NCBI RefSeq assembly: GCF_011075055.1
Contig: NC_058155.1
Span: forward strand, 7,783,537 to 7,847,536
Length of the DNA: 64,000 bases
Source of the DNA: Mangifera indica
Taxonomy: Eukaryota; Streptophyta; Magnoliopsida; Sapindales; Anacardiaceae
Direction of reading: 5' to 3'
The position numbers were made by a program, and so were the translations under genes. Below the pieces are notes generated by a model. That model saw only the letters and a program-made list of their open reading frames with translations. It made no database searches and was not told where the DNA came from. Of this stretch, positions 16,961 to 29,514 are shown in pieces. How positions within the stretch are numbered: the stretch's first letter is position 1; each line of letters opens with the position of its first letter.

Positions 16961-19900
16961 AAGCAGCATGTGACATATCTGCCAAGAATATTTTTTGCAG
17001 GCAGGGGTCCCCTATCATCAATGAACATTTGAAAAACAAATAAACTTTTTATGATGTAGAAGAAATATTTCGAAGATATTTACAGTACAAAGCACTTTTG
17101 ATATGCCAACAGAGAGACACAACGAGATTTTTCAAAATTTTAACGTGATAGAGTCAAGAATAATCCAAGGAAATACCTCAACCTTGGAAAAAAAAATAAA
17201 TGGCCAATAAATCAATAATATAAATGGTAATTAGAGTGCTTGAGAATACTACCAGACATGGGAATCAAAGCTGTTGTTGCGATTGTCCCCCAACACATAA
17301 ACATGATCTTTTGGCACACACTGGAGGTGAAAAGAAAGGTGAAATTAGTATGAAACAACTGTGGATAATAGCCCAACAGAAACTAAGAAAAGTAAAGAGG
17401 GGGGCACACCAAACATATGGTGTATCATCCAAGGCCCATGATATACCCGCAGATACTAATGTCTGGGATCATGAAACCTTCAGATGTCAAAAACATGGAG
17501 TCAACTTGGCTTCTTCATGAGTCATGCTCATGTTTATCTACCTCAACTAGTGAGAAGGTGCAAATATATCATGGAGCATTATTGGCTACTTGTGGTTATT
17601 TGCCATTTAGTTACTACTCCATATTATTGTTCAAGAGCAGGTAGCAAAATGTTGCAGATTAGTGAAGTAAAATGGAAAGACATAAAAGTAATTGATGAGA
17701 GCCACACTATTAAGTTTGACGTGTATCTTGGCTGCTCTGCTATGAAATCTTCATTCTGCACAATCCCATTGACAAAGAGCAAACCATTACGAACCTGCAA
17801 TGTGTTAGATGAAAGCACTTTATTATAGGACTAAACGGGAATTATTGCTTATATTTGTATATTAAATTGACAAGATATTAATATATTTGGATAGAATTTT
17901 GTTAGAACCCACATATATGTTTCCCGCAAGAAGAACAATCAAAGTAAGGGAAATATATGCAAGACACATGGTAGCAAGAGAATGGAGCAGTTGGCAAATT
18001 CACAGGCACATGGACCACTAGATTTGGAAAGGGGACATGGCGTTCCAAGGGAGAGCTTGGCTGTTATGGGAGATAAAAGCAGTAAAGAGAGAAGGGAAAA
18101 AGCAGCCAAAAATTCAAAAAAGCGTGGAGAGGGACCGGAGGAGAGTGCTAGCCTCTCAAATGTCCGACAACCATAGAATTTATGTTAGGAAGGTTGATGT
18201 AATCAGTTGTCACTGGAATCTTACTGGTTTTTAGAGAAATTGTAATCTGAATTTATTGTAAGCAGACTCCATATGAAATACAAGTCATATTTTCAGTATC
18301 CTTTGTTATATATTGTTTGATTGTTGTGTGTGTTGGATTGATAATTATATTGCTGGGGAGAGATGGGTAGTTGATGAAGAGTGCAGGTTTTACACAGGCA
18401 AAGAACTGTAGGAGTGAATTCCAGCAGAGAAATAACCAGGTACCTAACAAATTTCAATTGATGTCCCGGAGGATGAATTTACACATTGCAGCAACTCATC
18501 TAAGCAAAAGATAGGAAGGACTCAAAAGAACCGTCCGATGACCCCATAAAAAAATGACAGGAAAACAATTGCTTTCTTCATTTTCAAAATCAGGTACCAA
18601 ACAAGGAAATAACATAGTTTAAACAACAATAATGATAGAAAAATGGTGCAACTAAGTTCTTTTTATCTCATAAATTCCAGAGTTCAGGTCCAAGTAAATT
18701 CATTAACCCATAAAGGGTGAAAGAAATACCTGAACCAAGTCTCCTGCTTTTGCAACAACTCTTTTAATAAAAACATCTTCCTCCCCTAATCCAGGGTGCT
18801 GTAAATGAGCCTACAACACAGTAGAACTTCAATAAAAAACTAACCATAAAGCATGTTAATTTGAGAAAATTCTTCCTTGCATCTGCAAACCTGAATTGGA
18901 GCTTGAAATGTTATGACATCATTTACAGCTGGATTTCTGAAGTAATAGGAGGCCTGAAGAAGTTATAAACACTATGTTACTCAAAATTTGAAGAAACCAA
19001 CAGGAACAGAAATAATGAAAGTGTTCCTACACAAAATTGTCACTGAGAAATTGTTTGCACAAAACAGTCATAATTGCTCATTTTTCTCATCATATCTTCT
19101 AATGCTAAAACAAGCTCAATCAGAAATCTCTTCACTCAATTTATATAAAGATCATAGCAAACAGGTATAGTGATTTATTACAATTTAGTGGGTCTCAAAT
19201 TAAATGTTAATCATCCTGTATCCTTATTCTAAATGACTGATATACATCAGCAGTATAAAGACAGATTTGCATTTCTGTTCTTATGATAGAACAGAAGTTG
19301 CTGTAGATGATATTTGACTTTGGATACTAAAACGCATATGCAATACAATCACACTGTGTCTGTTATAACTGAAAGTTGTAATTTATAGAGTGAATTCATT
19401 AAAGCAATAATCTAGCTTCCTCTTTGAGCCTTTTTTCTTGGCCACATACAAATAACAACTCCTAGGCTTATTATTCTGTTGTATGATTAACTTTCTACCA
19501 GGACTGAAAAGGAGCATTCCTATTGTATCTCTGCAGTCCATATCTGATAGGTTTCAACCAACAATTTTCAGTCAATCACGGAAAAACACACAAACAGAAG
19601 ACGGTTGTGAGAAGTCTGGTTTATTTATCAACTCAGCAGGAGAATCCCAACATTTACACTCAACTGCTATAACCAGATGGATACAGAGAACAAAACTGAA
19701 ATGGAAAGATGGATAGTTCTGACAATTCAAGGAGCTAGAGACCTCCCTAGCACCAAGCTAAGCAAGCAAAATTCATACTCTAACTGACCAGCCCTCTTTC
19801 CAATTAAATCCCCACTCTCATATCTCTCTCTTTCTATCAATCTGCTGCTGCCATGCTGTTTGCTCACCTTTTTCATGCATTTTCCAAATCCGTTACAGCC

Positions 19901-22505
19901 CTCGTCATATTTTCCTTGACACGTGTTACTCTATTTCTCCTAGCATACACCTTGAGAGGTCTAACAAAATCCATAACTAATTGTCCCCTCTTCTCTCCCA
20001 CTACTTGCAAGAGTTGACAATATGGTCCCTGACCTATACCATGTTTCAGTATAGCAAATCTAGTCTAATATCACAGCTAGCAAAATAACAGAATTTTGGT
20101 AAATCAGCAAAGGACATTCTCACCTTACATTCGATTTCAACTTTAACAGAAACATGATTCAGATAAGGCACCTGGATATCTATCAATTGTTATACTGATA
20201 TTCAAACTTTTGCAAGAATGATGGTCAAAACCAAATCTAAGAGTCAAGATCCTAATTCCTTGCATCACTTACTTGTGAGATAGCTGATGCTACTGGTTAT
20301 TTTACAGAAACTTTCAGTTTTAGTGCAGACAGATAATTAGTTTTCAGATAAAAGTGACAGAGACACAAATAAGATAGCAACCAGTTAGCCATAATCACGA
20401 ATAAGGACCTAAAGATATCCACGAGTATCTTTATTTACTGAAGAATAAATTGCTAAGTAACATAAAGGAAAACAAGAACCCCAAAATAGATGCAGCTAGA
20501 TAATTGACATTCAAATAATCAAAATACTCCTCAATCCTCAGTCTTGAATAACACAAGAATATAGAATGCACTCTCTTCATGGACCTTTGTTCCTCAGAGG
20601 TTAGGGATTAACTGTCAAAATCTTTACCCGAAAATCCTACAGAATAAAATGAAAAAGTGGAGATTGTAACTTCTTTCAATATCTCATTAAGCGAAAAAAA
20701 CCAGTCTCTGCCAGTGACTAAATGATGGAAGAATATGATATATTTAAAGTTCGAAGGATGATGCAAACCTTCTTTGCTCAAGTAGTCCAAATTTGGTTTC
20801 ACATAAGAACTGCACTGACTGCTAATTTGAAGTAATTCCTATCTCTAACGATAATCAAACTACAGACCCCTTTAGTAGGAATCTTCACATATTTTGAGTT
20901 TTGATGAATTGAGATCCCCTTGTCCCACTCACTCTTTCATGGTTTGACCTCCACTTTATCTATCTAAACGATTATTACTACAAAATTGAAGGGAAATTCA
21001 AAGAATAACAATATAAAAGTTCTTTTGACACAGGACGGTAAAAACTTAAACTTAAAGAGTTTGGGAGGCAAATCTTCACATTTCTGGATTACAGACATTT
21101 CAGATATTGCTGGCTAGGTATTTGGAAATATGAGAACTTTCAGATAAAAGGTTTCGATTCGTCGTGAAAATTACTATGAGAAGAGAAAAATTCATAAAAT
21201 TTCAGGATAGATTATTTTCTCCTGAAGAGACACTGCTAAAAAATGAATGACTAAAAATTTTGGAAAAGCTCTTCACATATTCGAATTATCAGACAGCTAG
21301 CACTTGTCCTTCCAGACAAGTGGATAGAACTCCCCCTGAAAAAGGTGAAGCTCAATGGAGATAAATTACAATATGTAATTGAGTCCTCTGCTTTCAACAA
21401 AATTAAAAAGAAAAAAAAAGGCAGCACTGCTTAGAATGTGGAAACATTGCCTGAAAATTCTTCATGTCTAGATCAATCAAGCTGAAATTGGTGGGGAACG
21501 GGCTAGAATTTCCAATAAAGCATATCTACTCTTTAGTATAACATCTTAAGAAGAATATTGTCGAGAAAATCAGATTTGTAACATTAGATAAGGCTTTTGA
21601 AAGTATAGCTAAGTTTGAGTTCAGTATAGTCTAGATTACGAGACTCATCATTATTGTCTGTTAAGGCCAACAAATAAGAAGCCAGATTATAAAAGAAAAT
21701 ACTATTCCACAACTTTGTACATTGGATTTAATACAAGAAATCCAACTCAAAACCTGTCCCTCTGGATTTTATATTGTTAATAAAATGATTAAGAAAGGGA
21801 CTGCCTACACAGTCTATTATAGAAAAGAGACTAATAGGAACATATTGCTGTAAAGTATCTCTTGCAATGTATATCCATATATGAATTAAGGTTAAAAATG
21901 AGACATGCCTGATAAATACACTACACAAAGGAAGAGAATTGTTAGAGAAAGCAGCATCATTATATGTGACAAATTTTATCACTGCTAGCCTAGAAAGTGA
22001 ATTCAATCAAAATTTGCGACATTTAAATTCCAAATAAAGAAAATTGGTTGAATGATCAAAATGACAAATTCACTAAACTTAAGGAACCGGTTAAGCATCT
22101 TTGATCACTCATTTAGAACTCCAAAGCGACAGAGAATTACAAAGCAAACATGAACTCTACTAATAAAGCAATGATCAGTCTAATTCAATCACAATTTCAC
22201 ACCCACCAATTACACTCAGAATTCACTTAAAGAAAGACAAGTAAATAAGGTAAAAGAAAGTGAAAATAGTTTACCTTTTCAATCAAGATGCGATCACCAA
22301 CACGAAGAGTTGGGAACATAGAAGAGGAAGGTATGAAGCGAATCTCAGAAAAGGTTGACCACAAAAGAAAACCAATAAGTATCTTAAAGAAGCCATCAAG
22401 ACCGGGCCAGCGAAGAAGAAAGACCCAGCTTTGACAAGGCATCCATCTGAGTGAAAGGGAGGTCAACAGGGACTGATACAATGCTGTTGGTCTCAAGAAA
22501 CTCAT
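16909..22505 (-). CDS. Type I signal peptidase, chloroplast processing peptidase-like, six exons
   Basis: Membrane serine peptidase of the S26 (SPase I) family that removes signal peptides. Similar plant proteins are named chloroplast processing peptidase-like. Exons on the minus strand: 22505-22275, 18953-18891, 18810-18730, 17794-17708, 17320-17253 and 17011-16909, giving 210 aa. A membrane segment (about residues 37-52) precedes FIPSSSMFPTLRVGDR, where Ser62 before Met63 is the predicted nucleophile. DVFIKRVVAKAGD supplies the predicted lysine (Lys114). GDNRNNSFDSHVWGPLP is the conserved C-terminal box (Gly165 onward). All phases join. The intron 4 donor (ata|gtgtgg) is weak. There is no long transit peptide, so the location (thylakoid, envelope or other membrane) is open. 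The start is the first ATG; the longer frame upstream begins with TTG. Introns 1 and 3 contain solo LTRs. Confidence 0.88.
17900..18449 (+). mobile_element. Solo LTR (Ty1/copia-like, 550 bp) in intron 3 of the peptidase
   Basis: The element begins TGTTAGAACCC and ends GGTACCTAACA, giving the short inverted ends TGTTAG/CTAACA. It is flanked by the perfect 5-bp target duplication AATTT (17895-17899 and 18450-18454). No primer-binding site, polypurine tract or coding region follows, so it is the product of recombination between two LTRs. The 60-codon frames inside it (from 17982 and 18037) are not genes. It lies between peptidase exons 3 and 4. Confidence 0.88.
19545..19966 (-). mobile_element. 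Probable solo LTR (422 bp) in intron 1 of the peptidase
   Basis: Read on the minus strand it begins TGTTAGACCTC and ends ACCTATCA, with an AATAAA-like signal near its 3' third (ataaataaacc). It is flanked by ATATC (19540-19544) and AAATC (19967-19971) on the plus strand, a 5-bp duplication with one mismatch. The composition is clearly less AT-rich than the intron. The borders are less certain than for the LTR at 17900-18449. Confidence 0.6.
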
Positions 22506-22653
22506 CGCATGCAAACGACAAAAAGAAGAACTAAGTACGCGTAGAAGCTCAAGAGTTGGCTCTGAAACAAAGTGTTGAGACAAGAGAAGGGGAGGAGAAG
22601 ATGGAAATGAATATGCTTTTGACGGGGTCTTTGCCTTGGGGATTAAGTTTCCA

Positions 22654-22674
22654 TAGAGAGAGAGAGAGAGAGAG
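22654..22674. repeat. (GA)n tract in the peptidase 5' region
   Basis: About ten GA units about 150 bp upstream of the peptidase ATG, read as (CT)n on the gene's strand. This is a common feature of plant leaders and core promoters. Confidence 0.9.
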
Positions 22675-25192
22675 TGACATTTTACTGTTGAAGTTTAGTA
22701 AGCAAAGAAAAATTCCCGTCATAAATAATAATTGCATCAAAGTATCCTTCTTAGATTTTGAGAGTAAATAGTAAAAACATTAAAAGTTAACGGTGAATAA
22801 TACTTCAGTTTAATTTAAAATTATTTAATTATATAAAAATATATTATTATATATTTAAATTATATATAAAAATGATATATATAAACATAAAACTAATAAT
22901 TATACTTTTTTATTTTATTGTTTAATAACTAAATTCCTTCGAATACATATTTTATTCAGTTTTAGATTATGTCTCATCGAATGAGAATCGAGATGATTCT
23001 AATAACAATTCTTTTGATATATCATGTTAGTGAAAAGTAAATGTGTTTAGATATTGAAAACTTTCTTTGATGGCTTAAAATGTTTTGGTTGTGTGCTTCA
23101 ACTTTCATGTATGATCATGTGCACAATAAACAATATAATAATATTATATGTATATATTTGTTATATATAATTTAAGTATACAGATAATATATAATAATAT
23201 AATTAAATATTAATTTATTTTTAATTTGAAATTATCTAATTATATAATAATATATTATCTATTTATTTAAATTGTATTTTTAAAAATATATACTAATATA
23301 GTTTTATTCTAAAGAGCAATCAACAATTACACTTTCTATCGTATTGTCCGGTAACTAAGTTTATCCTAATATGTGTTCCAATCAGTTTTAAATTATGTTT
23401 GGTTGGATGAGGATTAAGAGGATTCTAATGGTAATTCTTTTGATATATTGTGTTAGTGGAAAGTAAGATTAGATTCGAATTGAGTTAAACTCGTGAAAGT
23501 CAAACTTAAATTCAATTTGAATTCGGTTCGATTTATTTTTTGTTATTAAAATTACATCATTTTAATATATATTGATCAAAACGATATCGTTTTGTACCAA
23601 AATTTTTAATTAAAAAATTTAATGAGTAACTCGAATTCGAACTCAAACTCGTAGAGAATTGACTCCTTCCAAACTCATTTAAATCGAGTTTAAACAGGCT
23701 CAATTATTGTCTAATCTTAGTGGAAAGTAAATGTTTTTAGATATCGAAAACTTTCTTTGATGGCTTAAAATGTTTTGCCCATGTGCTTCAACTGTCGCAT
23801 TTGATTATGCTTTTGAAGTTGTCCAGCCACTTGATTATGGAGGCTCCCTCCCACTTGTCGGCAAGAAGAGTTGTGAGCTTCAAATAGCCCAGTAGAAGAA
23901 CAAGAAGTTGTTGATCCTCATCCAAATATCTGTTAAATCGTCGTGATCCCACGATATTGTTTATCATTCAAATAATTCAAACTTTTTCTCGAGTTAAAAG
24001 TTTAGATTCAAATCCAAGAATGTAATTAAATATTAAAAATTAGGTATGTATAGAATTATTATTTTAACATATTAAGCAATTATATGTAGACATAATAGTA
24101 TTCTAAAATAGTGGAAAGTTCTTCGAGCAATTACTAAATACGTATCACCCACAAAGGTGATATTTGGTTGAGATATTTAAATATCACTTTAGTGATTTAT
24201 CTTATTATAATATTATTTTTATTATTAATCGTGATATGACAGATAATATAATGAATCATTTGATTATTAATAATTATGTATTATTAAATAATTTATCTTT
24301 TATTATTAATATTATTTTACTTGATTTATAGATAATATAAAATATTCTTAATAACTTTTTATTACTAATAGTGATATAATAAATGGTAATTTTTTATTAT
24401 TGTATTAATATTATTTTGTTTGATTTATAGATAATAAAATATTAATAATCAAATTTTGTTGTCATTCTATTTTTATTTATTAATATCTAAAATTTTAATT
24501 AATATAAAAAATAATATGAAATATAGTTTATAATAGTTACACCCATGAACATTTAAATAAAATCATATTTTAGCATTTTTTTTATTAAATTCAATTATAC
24601 AAAACACAATAATTATTTATATTTATTAATTTTTATTAAATATAAGAATAATTTTCATCAAAAAATTAGTATTTCGGAGGTGGATTTTCTATTATAATAA
24701 TAATACATTTTAAATAAATTTAGTATTGGGGAGGTGGCTTTTTTAGCTTATAAAAGAAAGAAAAACCGTAAATTGACAAAAACTTTACCACGTGGGAGTA
24801 CTTTCATGTTGACATCCTCCATCTTCATTAGTATCAATACAAAGAACAGAGTCACTTTCCTCTTCTTCCGGTTCGACTCACTCTTCAAATGATGCCTTAC
24901 AGCTATGGTCAATGTCAAGCATGACATGAGCAATTTGTAGCAAGCATACGATGAGATGAAAAAAGAATGATAATCCATTTGAAAGATTTTGCATTTGAAA
25001 GACGATATAAAACAGCTGTGTGGAGTAAAAGTGATAAACAAGAATATATGTATCATACAAGAACCACAAAGCTGTTAGCCTGCTACATCAACATTGAAAG
25101 GAGAATGATAATCCATTCCATGGAACCAGAAGTAGCAGGAAAGTCACCAGAAGAAGTCTATCCAACGGGGTATTGGAACAGTCTGCAAATAT
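22675..25192. other. Intergenic DNA with MITE remnants, no gene
   Basis: About 22790-22900 and 23110-23300 are degenerate copies of the small foldback MITE. Two blocks around 22970-23080 and 23390-23790 repeat each other: both have the string gaaaactttctttgatggc followed by ttaaaatgttttg, and both have aattcttttgatat. They are therefore copies of a local repeat. About 24157-24680 resembles the Tourist-like element seen complete at 54790-55224. The last 130 bp are 3' flank of the cyclin. Confidence 0.4.
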
Positions 25193-28100
25193 CTAGTTGC
25201 CGTGGAAGAACTCTGGAGGAATTGATGGAGGACACAACTTCTTCGCAACATATTTGTACTGAAATATAAACATCACCAGTTAGTTTCTATTCTATGAGTT
25301 CTGAGTAGGATTGATCCTGAGAAGAGAATCCTTTCTTACCTTGTGCTGACTGTATTTTTCCCTTATTGCTGGCAGACTTGAACTATTGCTATTACAGCAT
25401 AGGCGATGGAGCTCTTTAACACAGTCCATCAAGTCCAATGGCTGGTAAAGTGTGTAATGCTGCAACGTGGAACTCTGCGCCAAAAACAACGATCAAACTT
25501 TGGTAAATAACACTGACCAGCAATGATATATGAGTTACCAGAAGAAGATTAAAAGGGTGGCTAATGTTTGTGAAATATACCCAGGGTCTCTTTGACGGGA
25601 AAAGTATGTACTTTGCCAAGAAAATTGCTGAAGCGGCTATGAGCGACGGAGCAAAACAGAGCATACTGTACTCTGGAAGGGACAATTCTGCAATGTAGTT
25701 TGCTAAGCATTCCAATTGCATCGACGGTGCCTGGTCAAAGAAATAAAACATTAGGGAAATTGGTGATCCTAAACAAGAAGCAAAAGAAATTTGCTCCTTG
25801 ACATAAAAGAAATATGTGAGAAAAAACTATAGAGGAAAGAGTCTCTCAAGGGACAGATTTATGTGATCCTAATGATAATCTGTATGTTTAGTATCTACAC
25901 ACTATTTTAAGTGCAAAGAAATCTGATTAAAAAAGTAAACTGTGAATTACCCTCAATTTTATTTGATTCAAACAAAAATATTACTTAATTTTACACTAAT
26001 ATGGTGACAACCATCTTGACTATCTGCCATTTGAACATTGCATTAGAATATAAACGTAAAACAAGCATAGTGAGAACTGAGAGTCCCGACAAATACCTCA
26101 TTTATCCCTTGAGCAGCACGAACAAATCGCCTACAAATCATTTCGACGATCACAAGTCAGAAAGCAGAGCATACAAAATGATTGGGAAAATTATAAGATC
26201 ATTGAATATAAGCTTTTTACCGTAAGAAACATTTGGCTGTGGCAGCTGTCATTTCAAACTTCAAGTAATTCAAAACTGCAGATTCCATTTCAAGAACCTG
26301 AACCAATTGTGATATTAAATTATTTTGCAGGCCAGGTAAATTAGCAACAATTTAAGTAAAATTATCAGTAATGCAGAGGTTAAAATTAGAATTGGTACCT
26401 CTTCCTTGAAATACGTGTTATCAGTTATATAACAGAATTCCTCCACCTGTGGTGCACAAATTTCTTCATATTTTCTGGCAATTTAGTCATATTTCTTGTT
26501 AAGACAATAACCATGTAAAATTGGGATGTCATTGATCGGAAGAATAAAAAAGGCAAGGGGAAGATTCTTTCTTACGCTGCAATCATCATGCAGGCAACAC
26601 CAAGCAACTGGAGACGTTGCCTATTCATTGCGTTCCCTGAAAGATACCGATCTATATAGTTTACAGTCAAATACAATGTATCAGGTACAAGCCTGTACTC
26701 TTCAGCCACCTGCAGTTGGAATTAGCATCACAACTTAGCACTGTCTCACACAAGAAACGGGCAGTATTACAAATAAAAAGCAAATGTAAAGGGAAGAATT
26801 CATAAATTACCTCCACAAGCCAATCAATCAGTATTGCGCGCATACTGCAATTTATATCTTTCTGAATTCTTTCCATGAAGTCAGTTGCAGGCCTTTTTTT
26901 GGCCTAAACATCCCCATAAAGGAAGATAATAAGAAATAATTATAGAAGCAATAAATTATAAATTCTGGAATCAAATTCATTTCCAGGTTAGGTCCTATGC
27001 ATAAATAAATAGCAGTTGATTTATGTCATGGAAAACAACTACAGAATCTGTCCCCATATAATCTCAACCTTAAATGTACCCTCTTTCCATTCACAGCATT
27101 AGGAGTATGGAATTAGATGTTTACATAGCCTGTCAAGAGCATTATAATAATTAACTATCATAAATTTCTTATTAATTAAACCCGAAAATTTAAGCAAACA
27201 ATTCTAACTGAACACAATAAAACCCTTCGAGGCGAGGTAAAAAAATTTTAAAGTGAAAGTTATTGCAGAACAGAAAGGCGAAACTTACCTCAGATGCACG
27301 CAAGTGCTTGTAGATATCGCAAGCAAAAGTTGCACAAAGCTGTGGATCTTTGATGTTATCATCAAGATTAACAATTTTATCATCCATTTCCATCTCCACA
27401 AGTATGTCTCTACTGCAACCATTCCCTACAAGCAAATTCATTGATGATAAGTTCAACTGACAACATAAACATAGAAAAAAGAACTATACTTTTAAATGAC
27501 TAAATTACCTTTTGTTTCTGGATGGTCTGAAATATAGAGATTTCTAAATGAATTTCTGTCAATAGAATCAAGTGCCCGAGCATCATTGTTATCTATATAT
27601 TCGACATCAGGGCTCTTGAAAGAATCACAAGCAGACATTGTCTCATCCATGGAAACTGAATTTGCATCTGATCTAGTAGGAGAAACGTCCATGCTATGAG
27701 AAGCAGGAACTGCAGCAATACTAGGTACAATTTTATCACTTCTGGGTAAAGATGTGACTTCAGAAGGAAGAACATTGCTTGATTTTACAATACTTCTCTC
27801 AGGTTCGTCATTTCTTGGTAAAGATGTAACCTTAGAAAGAACAGCTGTGCTTGATTTTGAACTTAATGATGCAGGTAAAAGGTTCCCAGATAAGCCTGTG
27901 TTGGCATTGCTGGCAGGATTTGCCTTCTTTGCTTTGGCAACTTTACTTGAGCATGGTACCTTCAAGCATGAAATTCCGTAAATCAAACCGAAATTAGCAT
28001 TTGCATTTACCATAATGCTAAAATTTTGAAAGTTAAATGGGACTACTGTGAGATTAAAAACTTATAAATGAGTTGTGTTGAAATTTCACCAATGTTCTGA

Positions 28101-28656
28101 TGATTTTTCACTCTGTTAAATTAAAATTAGGGCAAGTTTTCCCCATAATCAAGTGAAATTCTTCTCTCAAATCTTACTTATCTTTTCATCATCTAGAAAT
28201 CCTAATACAAACAGCTAGTAAAAGACGACTTACATATTTAGCCGTTTATTTATTCATTCTCTTTTTTTTTTTATTTCCATTTTGTCAGCAACCAGACTGG
28301 TGATTCTTTTTAACAGAACAATAATCCAGAAACAAAAATTTGAAAACCCACAAATCAAGAGAAAAGTTTCTTTCCAAAACATAATTCTATCAATTATTCC
28401 TCATTTTCTCAGAAGCCGAAAAAATAGTTGAAAACTAAAAAATACCCACCAAAGAAGACGAGGAGATTGAGCTTTTTGAACCACTTTGAGTGGCATTCCT
28501 TTGATTGGTAATGTTACCGAGCGGCGCTCGCTTCTTCGCTAAATGCGGTGGGACCGCCGTGAACTTCTTCAAATTCTCCGATGACGACGCATGTCGCTTC
28601 GCTAAAGACGACGTCGTGGACGACGAAAAGGATGAACGCCGGTTCTGCGTCGACAT
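25193..28656 (-). CDS. CYCA1: A1-type mitotic cyclin (cyclin A1), 11 exons, intact
   Basis: Regulatory subunit of cyclin-dependent kinase acting in S/G2/M in the nucleus. Exons on the minus strand: 28656-28450, 27959-27509, 27425-27289, 26903-26811, 26709-26576, 26474-26399, 26297-26221, 26130-26097, 25730-25581, 25474-25340 and 25258-25193. All are GT-AG and the phases join to 519 aa. The N-terminus [14 protein letters not shown] and the destruction box RAPLGNITN (residues 43-51, RxxLxxIxN) mark the CYCA1 group. The cyclin N-box starts near residue 266 with the core [12 protein letters not shown] (286 onward) and YLSGNAMNR. The C-box contains [15 protein letters not shown]. The end is [15 protein letters not shown] dead copy lies upstream at 31.7-37.4 kb, and MSA-like motifs precede the gene. 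Confidence 0.93.
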
Positions 28657-29200
28657 TTCGAAATGAATTAATCTTTCTTGTTCTTCTTGTTCTTGTAAGA
28701 ACAAGAAAGTAAATTCAAAAAAGAGAATGTGGGAGAAAGACAGAAGCTTTTCAGGAGTCTTTAACAGAGAATTCGGAGAGTTTTTTGAAAGATTTTGAAT
28801 AGCTGTTTATGGAAAAGTGATATTTAATTTTAAAAAAAAACATTATATTTAAAAAATTGTACTTTTGAGGCGGGGAAGGAGGTGATTTGAACTGTTGATA
28901 ACATCGTGACCGTTGATTCAGTTCGACAAACGTTAGGGAGCGTGGCGTGGGTGCCACACTAGTTGTAGGGACTGTTTGAGTTTGTTGCGTTTCTCAAAGT
29001 CTAATGAAAAGGTACCACGGGAGGACGATGTGACACGTGGTGCACTTGGGAGTTGGTTTGTTATCACTAAAAGGTAACGGGCTGTCAGGTGATGTTTCAT
29101 CGTTTTGAATTTGAAATTCAAACGGTCACTGCCACTGGATCCGTCTTTACTCTTGAGCAGAGAAAAAGTGAAAAACAAGCTTGTGAAATAAAATAAGAAT
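28657..29200 (-). promoter_or_regulatory. Cyclin A1 upstream region with MSA-like AACGG motifs
   Basis: On the minus strand, ATCAACGGTCA lies at 28907-28917, close to the mitosis-specific activator element (core AACGG) bound by three-repeat MYB factors in plant G2/M genes. A second motif, CAAACGGTCA, lies in the other orientation near 29118-29127. This fits a mitotic cyclin promoter, but the sites are recognised by motif only. Confidence 0.5.
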
Positions 29201-29514
29201 AGAAATGAAATATTATAACAATTTATTTTAATTATATAAATAGGAATATATTTATATATATTATTATATAATTAAATATTTATTTATTTTTAATTTAAAA
29301 TTATATAATTATATAATAATATTATAAAATATATATTTATTTATATAATTAAAATGAATATGTATTGATTTGTTTTTAAAAATAATACAAACAAATTAAA
29401 CCATAGTAGGCAAGGCAAGTCAAAGTGATGAGCCAGCCCACAATGCCTAATTTAAATTCAATCTCGGATTCTATTTCTAATTTCTATGCAAGCGAATCTC
29501 CTTAATTTCAAATA

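Noticed and set aside
17982..18234. Two overlapping open frames of about 65 codons
   Set aside because: They lie wholly inside the solo LTR at 17900-18449 and have no recognisable domain.
22506..22583. N-terminal extension of the signal peptidase (26 more residues)
   Set aside because: It would have to start at TTG. The first ATG is at 22505, and MSFLRP is the start I expect for this family.
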